Origin: a virus
Length of the DNA: 40,911 nucleotides
IMG/VR virus record: IMGVR_UViG_3300032083_001905
Span: 1-40,911 of that record
Reading direction: 5' to 3' (one strand)
Positions 32,703 through 40,496 of this stretch are shown here, in pieces. The position numbers were made by a program, and so were the translations under genes. Position 1 is the first letter of the stretch. Every line of letters starts with the position of its first letter. Under the pieces are notes generated by a model. That model saw only the letters and a list, made by a program, of their open reading frames with translations. It ran no database searches and had not been told where the DNA came from.

Positions 32703-33559
32703 TACACTCCCACACTACAATGTTCTGTTTTTCTAAACTCACACCATTTACAAGCTTTCTTACTTGGTGTTGGTATTATGTTTTCTGATACTTTATTTCC
32801 ATCATTATCAAATGCTAAATCCAAGAATGTATTTAACCTCTTAGCCACTTTGTTCATACTTACAGTACCACTTGCTGGTGAAAACTTCTGAACTCTTTTT
32901 TGTGGAAACTGAGCGTTTTCCCATAGTTTTCTTTTAACGATAAAGTATTCTACTTCTATCTTATCTATAGGATGATTGTATTGTTTTGAATAAAATTGTT
33001 TGTATAATAATAATTGTTGAGTTTTGTTCTCATCTTTTTTCATCCACTTATTCCAGCCTTGTGTGGATGTCTTTATATCATAAATTGTTATTGTATTGTG
33101 AAACTCATCTAATATAACCAAATCCAAGTAACCAATGATTTTAACATTTTTCTTTAAATCGACTTCAATTGGAACTTCACAACCTATAAGTTTATATCCT
33201 CGTTTACTGAAATAATCAGCTCTTCTCTTCTTAACAAAGTCTAATATATTCACACCATCTTGAAAGAACTCTCTTAATTGTTCCAATGTACAAGGTTCTT
33301 TACCCTCTTCTTCTTTAGCTTTTTTGAATCCCTCAATGAGTTTATCGTGTAATCTTTGTTCAAGATTTAATTTATTTGCATTCTTAATACTATCGTTGTA
33401 CATAACTTCTAACCAAGTTTGTATAACTTCGTGCATCGCTGTACCGAATATTAAATGTATATTTGTTTCAAATACTCGTAACTTATCTATATAGTTGAGC
33501 TTCCACCTTTGTGGACACTCACTAAACATTGATAATTGACTATAACTAATTCTTCCCAT
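32702..33559 (-). CDS. Cas4/RecB-like PD-(D/E)XK nuclease with Fe-S cysteines
   Basis: The 285-residue protein opens with ISYSQLSMFSECPQRWKL (Cys15), typical of AddB/Cas4-type nucleases. GTAMHEVIQTW holds the conserved His, IIGYLDLVILD and ITIYDIKTS the catalytic Asp/Lys, and QLLLYKQFY the QxxxY motif. The C-terminus gives Cys270, Cys273 and Cys281, which with Cys15 can bind one 4Fe-4S cluster. It probably trims DNA ends in replication or recombination. The promoter at 33565-33593 lies five bases from its ATG, so it may be translated from a leaderless mRNA. Confidence 0.88.
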   Translation of the reverse strand: MGRISYSQLSMFSECPQRWKLNYIDKLRVFETNIHLIFGTAMHEVIQTWLEVMYNDSIKNANKLNLEQRLHDKLIEGFKKAKEEEGKEPCTLEQLREFFQDGVNILDFVKKRRADYFSKRGYKLIGCEVPIEVDLKKNVKIIGYLDLVILDEFHNTITIYDIKTSTQGWNKWMKKDENKTQQLLLYKQFYSKQYNHPIDKIEVEYFIVKRKLWENAQFPQKRVQKFSPASGTVSMNKVAKRLNTFLDLAFDNDGNKVSENIIPTPSKKACKWCEFRKTEHCSVGV

Positions 33560-33564
33560 ATTAT

Positions 33565-33593
33565 AATATACAACCTTTTTTTCTTTTATCCAA
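33565..33593 (-). promoter_or_regulatory. AAAGCTTG promoter abutting start codon
   Basis: On the minus strand TAAAGCTTGGAT (-35 TTGGAT, 33593-33588) is followed after 17 bases ending in AAAAAAAGGTTG by TATATT (33570-33565), then ATAAT and the ATG at 33559. Expected initiation 6-8 bases past the -10 falls on the start codon. The same five-base spacing and the AAGGTTG before the -10 are found at 20917-20945. Confidence 0.7.
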
Positions 33594-33596
33594 GCT

Positions 33597-33962
33597 TTAT
33601 TTATCCTCTAATTTTATATGATTCCATTTTTGTCTTGAATCTTGTTTGAATGCTCCAATGTATTTGAAATTATTTTTACCCCACTCATCAGGTGATATTA
33701 AAGTCATAAAGTTTGTACCATCATTTCTTTGAAACAGATAATATGTTTTTCCCATTACAGGTGTGAATAACATTTCACTTTCAAATATAACTTTGTTCCA
33801 ATTAAAATCTTGAATTAATTTGTCATAAGCTTCTTTTAACTCTTTAAATCTTTCTGTAAAGTGTTTTTTTACTTGTGTAGATTGGGAGGGTTTCCACTCA
33901 TCAATTTCGTAAACAGCACCCTCAACATCATCTATTTTTATAATTTTATTATTTATCCCCAC
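33597..33962 (-). CDS. DUF2452-like protein
   Basis: A GTG at 33962 preceded by AGGA is taken as start (121 residues); an ATG at 33989 lies within the metK gene and is less likely. KPSQSTQVKKHFTERFKELKEAY, then FNWNKVIFESEMLFTPVMGKTYYLF, MTLISPDEWG and YIGAFKQDSRQKW match my recollection of the DUF2452 family, found in bacteria and phages without known function. Its end leads directly into the -35 of the next promoter. Confidence 0.7.
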   Translation of the reverse strand: MGINNKIIKIDDVEGAVYEIDEWKPSQSTQVKKHFTERFKELKEAYDKLIQDFNWNKVIFESEMLFTPVMGKTYYLFQRNDGTNFMTLISPDEWGKNNFKYIGAFKQDSRQKWNHIKLEDK

Positions 33963-34903
33963 GATTGTCCTGTCCCCATATGACCCCATTCAGCAGTTTT
34001 TTCAAATTTAGGTTTTTGTAATTCTAATGTTTTTATAATACCATTTGGTGACAAATCATAAATGTCATTTACCATAATTTCAATCCCATCAACAATAGCA
34101 GTGGCTTGAACTGGTTTATCATAACCAATTGCATAAGCTAAATACACATATACTTCTTTTGCTTTACTTTGTTTTAAAAAATCAACTGCAATTCTACGAG
34201 CCATATACGCTGCACTTCTATCAACTTTCGATGAATCTTTACCACTGAATGCTCCTCCTCCGATTGGAACTCTTGGTCCATAATTATCAACCACAAGTTT
34301 CCTACCAGTCACACCAGCATCTGCGTCAAATCCACCCATATCCCAGTCACCTGCTGGATTGATATGTATCTCGACATCATCTGTATGATATTGTAACCAC
34401 TCATCAACAACTTCTTTTAATTTTTCTTTTGTAGAGTTTTGGAAACTTGCAACTATTGTTTTTATCTTTCCATCATCTGTTGTAACTTGTGTTTTACCAT
34501 CATAAGGGAAATAAGAATAAATACTCTTACACAAATCTCTTGCTAAATATAATTCGTGTGGGATATATTCATCATTCTCATTACAAGCGTATCCAACCAT
34601 AATTCCCTGGTCACCCGCTCCACCTGTATCTACACCTTGTGCTATAAAATTACTCTGTTTTACTATATTTGTTTGAACTCCAATTTCTTTTCCATACACT
34701 CGTTTAACCACACTTGGAATATCCACATATGCATTTGTTGTTAATTCTCCTGTAATTGTTATTATTCCGTGACCGCCCATTGTTTCAATAGCAGCTCTTG
34801 TATTTGGGTCTTGTTCCAAACACGCATCTAATATCGCGTCTGAAACCCTATCACAAATTTTATCTGGATGTTTTGGTGTTATGCATTCTGCAGTTCTAAT
34901 CAT
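33953..34903 (-). CDS. metK: S-adenosylmethionine synthetase, shortened
   Basis: MetK makes SAM from methionine and ATP. ECITPKHPDKICDRVSDAIL (6-25) holds His12, Asp14 and Lys15 for ATP; GAGDQG (95-100) and GGGAFSGKDSSKVDRSAAY (215-233) are the other signatures. The protein has 316 residues against about 384 in bacteria, missing central loops but keeping active-site blocks; the end TAEWGHMGTGQSW resembles the bacterial FPWEK-type end. It lies between the ATP-grasp and DUF2452 genes. SAM would serve the methyltransferase, the radical SAM enzyme and possibly DNA modification. Confidence 0.93.
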   Translation of the reverse strand: MIRTAECITPKHPDKICDRVSDAILDACLEQDPNTRAAIETMGGHGIITITGELTTNAYVDIPSVVKRVYGKEIGVQTNIVKQSNFIAQGVDTGGAGDQGIMVGYACNENDEYIPHELYLARDLCKSIYSYFPYDGKTQVTTDDGKIKTIVASFQNSTKEKLKEVVDEWLQYHTDDVEIHINPAGDWDMGGFDADAGVTGRKLVVDNYGPRVPIGGGAFSGKDSSKVDRSAAYMARRIAVDFLKQSKAKEVYVYLAYAIGYDKPVQATAIVDGIEIMVNDIYDLSPNGIIKTLELQKPKFEKTAEWGHMGTGQSWG

Positions 34904-35813
34904 TTTGTTCTCCTATGTTTAATCCTAATTTTAATTTTATAAATGATACAATTTCTTTTGCAATATTCTTCTTTGTAAAGTTTTCCATTCCTTCAAAACC
35001 TGGATTACTATTTACTTCACATATTTTGTATCCACCATTTTGGAATAATAAATCCACACCAGCTATATCTAAATTTAATGCTTTTGATGATTCTGATGAT
35101 AACCATTCTATTTGTTCATTAACCTCATATGGAAATCCCTCTCCACCACGAGTTATGTTAGCTCTGAAATCATCATCAGTAGCTTGTCTCATCATACAAC
35201 CAACCACTTTATCATTAACCACAAATACTCGTAAGTCTTTACCCCAAGTATCTTTGATAAATTCTTGTAAAATAATATCATATGATTTTTTTGTTAACTC
35301 AGCCATAGTGACTAATTGTCTTAATTGTTTTTTGTCCTCACATAAAAACACACCTCTACCATAACTACCACTAATCTTTTTTACAATCACAGGAAACCCA
35401 ATGTTCTTTTCCACAAAGTCAATATCAATTGGATACCTTAACAACATTGTCTTTGGTATGTCTAAATTTGATTGTGCTAAGATTTGATGTGTGTATAATT
35501 TATCCTTTACATTATCTATAGCATCTGATGAATTAATTACAGGTACTCCCATTCTTTCAAAGTGTCTGATAACTGCTTTTATATAATAACTCGTTCCACT
35601 ACCTGTTCTTGGAAATACAAATGTTGGTAAATCACTTGGTTCACCATTTACCAGTATTGATTTTTTATTATCTTTGTTTACAAATATATCAATTGTGTTT
35701 GGGTCTACTAATTGAATATCAATATCTTGTTTTTGAAATTCTTCAATCAATCTATTGGTTTCATATGATTCCCAAAATCTATCTTTAACTAACATCCAAC
35801 CAAATCTATTCAT
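34896..35813 (-). CDS. RimK-like ATP-grasp ligase
   Basis: The start is the ATG at 35813, with AAGGAG seven bases upstream (305 residues). DKLYTHQILAQSNLDIPKTML, FPVIVKKISGSYGRGVFL (ATP-grasp Lys and Gly loop), IILQEFIKDTWGKDLRVFVV (hinge) and ICEVNSNPGFEGME (metal Glu and Asn) are the standard blocks of RimK/LysX ligases, which join an amino acid to a carboxylate through an acyl phosphate. The target is unknown. It overlaps the Mom-like gene upstream and metK downstream by 8 bases each, so the three are made together. Confidence 0.9.
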   Translation of the reverse strand: MNRFGWMLVKDRFWESYETNRLIEEFQKQDIDIQLVDPNTIDIFVNKDNKKSILVNGEPSDLPTFVFPRTGSGTSYYIKAVIRHFERMGVPVINSSDAIDNVKDKLYTHQILAQSNLDIPKTMLLRYPIDIDFVEKNIGFPVIVKKISGSYGRGVFLCEDKKQLRQLVTMAELTKKSYDIILQEFIKDTWGKDLRVFVVNDKVVGCMMRQATDDDFRANITRGGEGFPYEVNEQIEWLSSESSKALNLDIAGVDLLFQNGGYKICEVNSNPGFEGMENFTKKNIAKEIVSFIKLKLGLNIGEQND

Positions 35814-36561
35814 AAAACTTCTCCTTTGATTCAACCTCAATCTTTTGTATTTCAGGATAGAATTGATAAGCATCCTTTGGATAAGGTTGTGCTTTATGTA
35901 TTAATGTATTCATTATCTTCTTCTTATCTTTTTTCCCACACAACAAATATAAGTATCTATGTTTCTCAGGTTCTTCTTTTCTCCAAAATGTATGTCCGAT
36001 TCTTTTCTTTAATTTCTCTAAATTATGAGAACCAAACTTCGTAGTAACATTTCGTGAGTGCATCCACTTACCATCTTCTGTAAGTCGTATAGCATAATTA
36101 GGCATTAGTCGAATACTATTACCTTGATATATCCAATTCGTAGCTTGGTAAATAATACCCAAGTGTCCTTGTTCCGGGTCTGAGTAACTTACCAATACTT
36201 TTATCTCACTAGCGTTTTCCTTTAACCAATTAAATGTTTTGGATAAAACCACACTCTCTGTGTTCTTACCATAATCATCAAAGATAAATAACCTTGTTAA
36301 CTCCAACACCTCTTCTTCCTTTAACTCAGGTGAAATAGATTTAGGAGCACTCCTACCTACAGGATAACCATAGATAGCCACACCAGCTAACTTCTCATCT
36401 TTCTCATCAAAGAATGTATGTTCATTATCTGTTTCATAAAACACACCTAAAGCATATCTACAACTTGTCCATTTGTGACTGTAGTGATTTTTTACAATCA
36501 TTTGTTTAGCTATCTTTTTTGATATTTCTCTTATGGTTATTTTACTTGGATTGATTGACAT
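35806..36561 (-). CDS. Mom-like GNAT-fold DNA-modification protein
   Basis: In 251 residues, IAKQMIVKNHYSHKWTSCRYALGV, LAGVAIYGYPVGR, VLELTRLFIFDDYGKNTESVVLSK and VLVSYSDPEQGHLGIIYQATNWIYQG follow the order of the phage Mu Mom family, which converts adenine in phage DNA to a carbamoylmethyl form. The blocks also fit a GNAT acyltransferase core. The ATG at 36561 is preferred over the TTG three bases upstream. Adjacent ATP-grasp and Nmad1 genes strengthen a nucleotide-modification role, though no activity is shown. Confidence 0.75.
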   Translation of the reverse strand: MSINPSKITIREISKKIAKQMIVKNHYSHKWTSCRYALGVFYETDNEHTFFDEKDEKLAGVAIYGYPVGRSAPKSISPELKEEEVLELTRLFIFDDYGKNTESVVLSKTFNWLKENASEIKVLVSYSDPEQGHLGIIYQATNWIYQGNSIRLMPNYAIRLTEDGKWMHSRNVTTKFGSHNLEKLKKRIGHTFWRKEEPEKHRYLYLLCGKKDKKKIMNTLIHKAQPYPKDAYQFYPEIQKIEVESKEKFYE

Positions 36562-36754
36562 CAAAGTTTCTATCTAATGTTTCTAAATTTTCTTCTGCTT
36601 GTGATAAACTCTCTGTCCATTTCTTTACTTCAGTTAATAAGTCTGAATGTTCTCCAATCATTGTAGCGTCATTGAATAATAAATCCAAATGAGCTAGTGC
36701 TTCTGTTCTTTGTGCTTGATAAGCGTCTTTTGCTGCTTGTATCAATTGATTCAT
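36542..36754 (-). CDS. Hypothetical 70-aa helical protein
   Basis: This protein is probably two helices: LIQAAKDAYQAQRTEALAHLDLLF and DLLTEVKKWTESLSQAEENLETLD. It is acidic overall and has no cysteines. It overlaps the Mom-like gene by 20 bases. GGGGAAAG before the ATG lies in the end of the Nmad1-like gene. A small structural or regulatory role is possible; no family recognised. Confidence 0.65.
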   Translation of the reverse strand: MNQLIQAAKDAYQAQRTEALAHLDLLFNDATMIGEHSDLLTEVKKWTESLSQAEENLETLDRNFDVNQSK

Positions 36755-36755
36755 T

Positions 36756-37151
36756 TTACTTTCCCCATTTTCCGTTTTTAACTATTGTAGCCATAATACC
36801 ATAATTAGATACATCTAAATATGCATCTTCCAATGGTTCATCTACGGCTGACTCTTTATTACCCATTAATAATGTTTTTAATCTTTGAATTTTATCATTC
36901 ATTCTAAACCACAATCCAGTTAGGGATAATTTAATCTCATCACTTGTTTGTAATTGTGTTCCAACTGAAATATTACCAGGACCATAATCGTGTTGTTTTC
37001 TACAAAACAATTCATATTGTTCTCTTTGTAATCTTTTAAACTCACCAGTCATTTCAGGCCATTCTTTTTCCATTTGTTCTACAATTGGATGTTTGGTAAC
37101 CGTCAAGTCCATTTCAGTCATTGTTAAATCATTTTCTTTTATGTTGCTCAC
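36756..37151 (-). CDS. DUF1599/Nmad1 nucleotide-modification-associated protein
   Basis: In 131 residues, ELFCRKQHDYGPGNIS, LTGLWFRMNDKIQRLKTLL and DEPLEDAYLDVSNYGIMATIV are the conserved blocks of the Nmad1/DUF1599 family, an all-helical MazG-related fold often found near DNA-modifying genes in phages. MazG-like enzymes bind or hydrolyse nucleotides; Glu/Asp residues in DEPLEDAYLD would hold Mg. The start is GTG at 37151, coupled as GTGA to gp62, with GAGG upstream; an internal ATG is less likely. Confidence 0.85.
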   Translation of the reverse strand: MSNIKENDLTMTEMDLTVTKHPIVEQMEKEWPEMTGEFKRLQREQYELFCRKQHDYGPGNISVGTQLQTSDEIKLSLTGLWFRMNDKIQRLKTLLMGNKESAVDEPLEDAYLDVSNYGIMATIVKNGKWGK

Positions 37152-37567
37152 TTTAATAACCTCTTTATTGTTTTTTCATTCATTCCATACTTTTCTAATA
37201 TTTCAATCAATTCATTTTTTGCAATTAAATCCAAATAATCCTTTACTTGTGATTTACTACATTCAAAATGCATAACCATAATATCAATTAATTCAGTATT
37301 ATATTTCTTATCTTTCTTACCTTTAATGTATTTACTAAATCTTTTGCCTTTTGGTAACATATCACAATACCATTTATAAACCTCTCGTGGTTCTAATGTT
37401 CCAATAGAATACTTTTGAAAGTAATTTACAATCTCAAGAAAGTCTTTATCCATCGATAACCAACGATTGATTATGAATGGGCTGAATTTCTTTTGTTCAT
37501 CTTCTGTAAAATCATTCCAATGTTTTTTAGAAACTAATATTTCATTTATCCAATTAAATATTGTCAT
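37148..37567 (-). CDS. 62: Clamp-loader small subunit (T4 gp62-like)
   Basis: In T4, one gp62 with four gp44 loads the sliding clamp. The 139-residue sequence opens TIFNWINEILVSKKHW and continues FSPFIINRWLSMDKDFLEIVNYF, the NPF/FIIN.WLSM block of marine T4-like gp62, then LPKGKRFSKYIKGKK. It is coupled by ATGA to the FmdB-like gene upstream. Identity rests on this block and on synteny with gp44 and gp45; several small genes have been inserted between. Confidence 0.85.
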   Translation of the reverse strand: MTIFNWINEILVSKKHWNDFTEDEQKKFSPFIINRWLSMDKDFLEIVNYFQKYSIGTLEPREVYKWYCDMLPKGKRFSKYIKGKKDKKYNTELIDIMVMHFECSKSQVKDYLDLIAKNELIEILEKYGMNEKTIKRLLK

Positions 37568-37764
37568 TTACTAAATCCCCACGAACCATCTTTAGAAGCT
37601 GGTTTTGCATTAGGTTTATATATTCTTTCCATTTTTTCATCATCACCATTTACATTTGGGTCATAACAACATTTAGGACACAATTGTGTTTTTGTATCTC
37701 CCATACTTTTTAGAAAATCTTTTTCTAAATCACAAGTATTACATTTGTAAGTATAGAAAGGCAT
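37564..37764 (-). CDS. FmdB-like zinc-ribbon protein
   Basis: In 66 residues, MPFYTYKCNTCDLEKDF is the FmdB-type beginning, and CPKCCYDP with the first CNTC pair forms the zinc ribbon; the tail is basic and flexible. Bacterial FmdB proteins are putative regulators, and small phage forms are common. It follows another zinc-ribbon gene without a gap and may take part in transcription or DNA contacts. Confidence 0.75.
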   Translation of the reverse strand: MPFYTYKCNTCDLEKDFLKSMGDTKTQLCPKCCYDPNVNGDDEKMERIYKPNAKPASKDGSWGFSK

Positions 37765-38001
37765 TTATTGAAGTCCATTTACATCTGTAAACTCTTTATT
37801 TACATGTCCACATTTTTCACAAGCAAATACTTGCATTGGAATTATTGTTTCTTGTCCATTTGGTGCAACTAATGCTGACATCTTTCTTAATAAAAGTGTT
37901 TGTTTAAATGTTGAACCACCACAAGATTCACATTTGATTTGTGATGTTTTGCTAAAATCAATTGATTCTTGCATTTGACCATTTTTACCTGGAATCATCA
38001 T
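37765..38001 (-). CDS. Zinc-ribbon protein, 78 aa
   Basis: CESCGG and CEKCGHVN form a classical four-cysteine ribbon around TFKQTLLLRKMSALVAPNGQE. The same pattern (KQ..LLRK.SAL..P.GQE) recurs, from memory, in other T4-like marine phages, function unknown. Two ATG codons in tandem start the gene at 38001, with GGGAG seven bases upstream. It is located in the replication module between groES and gp62. Confidence 0.75.
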   Translation of the reverse strand: MMIPGKNGQMQESIDFSKTSQIKCESCGGSTFKQTLLLRKMSALVAPNGQETIIPMQVFACEKCGHVNKEFTDVNGLQ

Positions 38002-38002
38002 T

Positions 38003-38161
38003 TTACATCTCCCGTTTTATTTCTGTTATTGTAACATCTTTTAATTTCCAATTCGTCTTAGATAAAATTGTTTCATCATCATAAGGTGGATTGTGTAATG
38101 TTATGGTTAAGTCAGGTTTATCTACCCAATCTATGTGTTCTATTTTAAATGTTTTACTCAT
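38003..38161 (-). CDS. Hypothetical 52-aa protein
   Basis: This 52-codon frame (MSKTFKIEHIDWVDKPDL, then LHNPPYDDETILSKTNW) starts at 38161 by a TAATG overlap with groES and ends one base before the zinc-ribbon gene. AGGG lies eight to nine bases upstream. The beta pattern and acidic PPYDDE loop suggest a small folded domain. No family recognised. Confidence 0.6.
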   Translation of the reverse strand: MSKTFKIEHIDWVDKPDLTITLHNPPYDDETILSKTNWKLKDVTITEIKREM

Positions 38162-38466
38162 TATTTATCCCTAACTATTGACATCACTTCATTTACACTC
38201 ATTAGAATATAATCCTCACCATCAATCTTATGTTCTGCTTTTTGTGCATTTTTGTTATATAGAATTGTATCACCTTCTGATACCACAAGTGGAATCATTG
38301 TTCCCGTTGCAGAATACATACCATCACTTGCAGCTACAACCGTACCTTCAATCAATGTACCATCTTGTACAGTGTCTGGTAAAATAATACCACCTTCTGT
38401 AATGTGGTCATCTTTAACTTCTTTTGGTTTTACAACGATTTTATCGTTTACTGGTTTTAATCTCAT
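38161..38466 (-). CDS. groES: GroES-like co-chaperonin
   Basis: GroES caps GroEL during protein folding; T4 gp31 does this for the capsid protein. The 101-residue sequence has the GroES opening (RLKPVNDKIVVKPKE), the mobile loop with GGIILPD that contacts GroEL, and the closing YNKNAQKAEHKIDGEDYILMSVNEVMSIV. It is closer in pattern to bacterial GroES than to T4 gp31. It lies directly after gp44 (ATGA overlap), an unusual place for a chaperonin gene. Confidence 0.92.
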   Translation of the reverse strand: MRLKPVNDKIVVKPKEVKDDHITEGGIILPDTVQDGTLIEGTVVAASDGMYSATGTMIPLVVSEGDTILYNKNAQKAEHKIDGEDYILMSVNEVMSIVRDK

Positions 38467-39368
38467 TTTAATATCCTCATTATTCTTATTATTAGTGACA
38501 TAAAGTTAATCTCTTTGTCAACCACATTTACATCTTGGAATTGTGCTTCTGCTATATTCATAATACATTCAGCTTGTTTTCCATTACCATAATTGTCAAC
38601 CTCATCATATAATAATCTAAACAACTCTGAATAATCACTAATGGAATTATCAGCGATTAGTTTTCTTATGTCGTTTAGTTTACTACCATTGGATAACATT
38701 TCTAACAATTGTAGTTTGTAATTATTTTGAATTACAGAACTTGTATCGATTGTTAATTTACCATCAATGATTTGTCTTTGAGCTGAATTAATAACTCTAC
38801 GAATATCAGGATAACCTGCGTTTACAATTAGAGCTATATCATCAAGTTCAAATTGACAATTCTCTTCTTTCAAGATATTAACCATTTGTTGTGCAACTTC
38901 TTTCTTTGAAGGTGGTACAACTTTATATGATTGACATCTTGATTGAATTGGGTCGATTATTCTTTCTACATAATTACAAGTCAATATGAATCGACAATGT
39001 TTTGAAAAGGTTTCCATTAGGTTTCTCAATGCAGCTTGTGCATTTGGTGTAAGATAATCACACTCGTCAAGAATGATTACTTTCAAAGATTTGAAACCTA
39101 CGGATGAAGCGAATGTTTTGATTTTGTTTCTAACATCATCCACTTTGTTCTCATCAGAAGCATTGATATACATATAATCACAATCAATATTGTTGACTAC
39201 TATCTTGGCTAATGTTGTCTTACCAGTACCAGCTTTACCAAAAAGAAGAAGGTGAGGTACATCTTCTGATTCGAGATATACCTTCACTTTTTCTTTAAGA
39301 TGCTCGTTACCTACATAAGTTGATAAGTCCTTTGGACGATATTTTTCTACCCATAAAGAATGAGACAT
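38463..39368 (-). CDS. 44: Clamp-loader large subunit (T4 gp44-like)
   Basis: In this AAA+ ATPase, WVEKYRPKDLSTYVG is the RFC box, GKAGTGKT (44-51) Walker A, VIILDECDYL Walker B with Asp101/Glu102, sensor-1 in FILTCN, and SRC (143-145) the arginine-finger motif of clamp loaders. The 301 residues fit gp44 (about 320). It is coupled to the clamp gene by TAATG. It opens the clamp for loading at primer ends in the phage replisome. Confidence 0.96.
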   Translation of the reverse strand: MSHSLWVEKYRPKDLSTYVGNEHLKEKVKVYLESEDVPHLLLFGKAGTGKTTLAKIVVNNIDCDYMYINASDENKVDDVRNKIKTFASSVGFKSLKVIILDECDYLTPNAQAALRNLMETFSKHCRFILTCNYVERIIDPIQSRCQSYKVVPPSKKEVAQQMVNILKEENCQFELDDIALIVNAGYPDIRRVINSAQRQIIDGKLTIDTSSVIQNNYKLQLLEMLSNGSKLNDIRKLIADNSISDYSELFRLLYDEVDNYGNGKQAECIMNIAEAQFQDVNVVDKEINFMSLIIRIMRILK

Positions 39369-40087
39369 TAATCAACATCCTGCATAGCAACTATGAAATA
39401 TGTAGAATCATAGTCATCGATTTTGAAGTTTACTTTAGCCAATCCTTCAGTAGAAACTTCTAAAATAGCTGATGAACATTCACGATTTGCAACCAATACT
39501 TCTTTGAAAAGATTAGCATTAAATGTGATTGGTGTATCAACATCACAAGAAGTAGATTCAACAGGTATGTTAACTCTATTTGTATTTGTTGATGAGTAAC
39601 CAATAACCACTTGACAACCATCATCTGTTTTAACAACAGAAAAAGTATCAACACTACTTAAAGCACCTTTACCTTTAATAAAAGTATCAATGAAACTTCT
39701 TTCAAGTTTGATTTTAGTTCCAAACTCTGGAAGTCTTTTCATTTGTGGTGGGTCGGATATAACTGATAAATCACTTAATACATAATCCACAGATGTAGTT
39801 CCGTGTTTTAATTTAAGTGAAACAGCTTTATCACCGAATCTTGTTAAGTCTAATGATACATCATCACCTAACACATTTATCAAACTTTTTAATTGGTCGG
39901 TTTGATATACACCAATTTCAGCATCTTCAAATGGAAACTTATCCACTTTTACACTACCTAATAAAGATTTATCAGGAGTTACAAATGATGTTGATATTGA
40001 ATCACCACTTGATTTCCATTTTACTGAATTTACATTTCCACCCAAATTGTACTTTTGAATGAATTTATCTAACTTACTTTTTTGCAT
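39368..40087 (-). CDS. 45: Sliding clamp (T4 gp45-like)
   Basis: The 239-residue protein matches gp45-type DNA sliding clamps in length and composition, with two repeated halves (LDKFIQKYNLGG..., FIDTFIKGKGALSS...) and late strands such as FNANLFKEVL and AKVNFKIDDYDSTYFIVA. The trimer holds polymerase on DNA and in T4 activates late promoters. An AGGAG site nine bases upstream and the promoter at 40125-40154 serve it directly. Identification rests on synteny plus fold pattern. Confidence 0.9.
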   Translation of the reverse strand: MQKSKLDKFIQKYNLGGNVNSVKWKSSGDSISTSFVTPDKSLLGSVKVDKFPFEDAEIGVYQTDQLKSLINVLGDDVSLDLTRFGDKAVSLKLKHGTTSVDYVLSDLSVISDPPQMKRLPEFGTKIKLERSFIDTFIKGKGALSSVDTFSVVKTDDGCQVVIGYSSTNTNRVNIPVESTSCDVDTPITFNANLFKEVLVANRECSSAILEVSTEGLAKVNFKIDDYDSTYFIVAMQDVD

Positions 40088-40124
40088 CTTACATTTCTCC
40101 TATGTTTAAGATTTATCATTTAAT

Positions 40125-40154
40125 AATATAATACTTTTTTACCATATAAGTCAA
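40125..40154 (-). promoter_or_regulatory. AAAGCTTG promoter of the clamp gene
   Basis: On the minus strand TTGACT (40154-40149), within ATAAAGCTTGACT, is followed after 18 bases by TATATT (40130-40125). Transcription should start near 40118, with a leader of about 30 bases holding AGGAG. It lies in the 76-base gap between the 110-aa gene and gp45, one of the longest gaps in the window. Confidence 0.75.
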
Positions 40155-40163
40155 GCTTTATTT

Positions 40164-40496
40164 TTACCAAAACTTATTAGTAATTATTTCTTGACTTGAT
40201 TTGTAATCTACTGTGACGTAATATCTCAATGGTACTTGTTGTTGTTGTCTTTTCGAAAATGAACCATAACCATCAGCTATTACTTCTGAAGTAGGTCTCG
40301 TATCTCGCTTCATTGAGCCAGTTACTTGAAAAGATTTAACACTACCATCGTTACACTCTAAATCAAGATAATCACCTACATTTTGTTGATTCATAACATT
40401 ATAACTCCAACGAAGCTGAGATAATGTTTCAGGTATGTTTTGTACTTTATTACAATAAGTTCTTAGTTCTGTTCTTTTATTATTTAATTTAATCAT
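40164..40496 (-). CDS. Hypothetical 110-aa replication-region protein
   Basis: This protein opens MIKLNNKRTELRTYCNKV and is beta-rich and basic (LRYYVTVDYKSSQEI, QQQQVPL). It does not resemble T4 RegA, which would be expected near this place, nor another replication protein I know. AGGAG lies six bases before the ATG. A promoter candidate at 40533-40561 lies upstream, and its stop abuts the clamp promoter. Function unknown. Confidence 0.7.
   Translation of the reverse strand: MIKLNNKRTELRTYCNKVQNIPETLSQLRWSYNVMNQQNVGDYLDLECNDGSVKSFQVTGSMKRDTRPTSEVIADGYGSFSKRQQQQVPLRYYVTVDYKSSQEIITNKFW

Noticed and set aside
34915-35364. Plus-strand open frame of 149 codons opposite the ATP-grasp gene
   Set aside because: It lies wholly opposite a gene with clear RimK motifs, lacks a ribosome site, and its composition (Ser/Leu/Phe rich) is that of antisense to an AT-rich gene.
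37995-38165. GATAAATA near 38153-38165 (and copies at about 33600 and 33953) as T4 late promoters
   Set aside because: The first base does not fit the late consensus, these sites lie at gene ends, and AGGGATAAATA there better serves as a ribosome site for the coupled gene.
40164-40496. The 110-aa protein as RegA
   Set aside because: Size and position are suggestive, but none of the RegA sequence blocks I know are visible.
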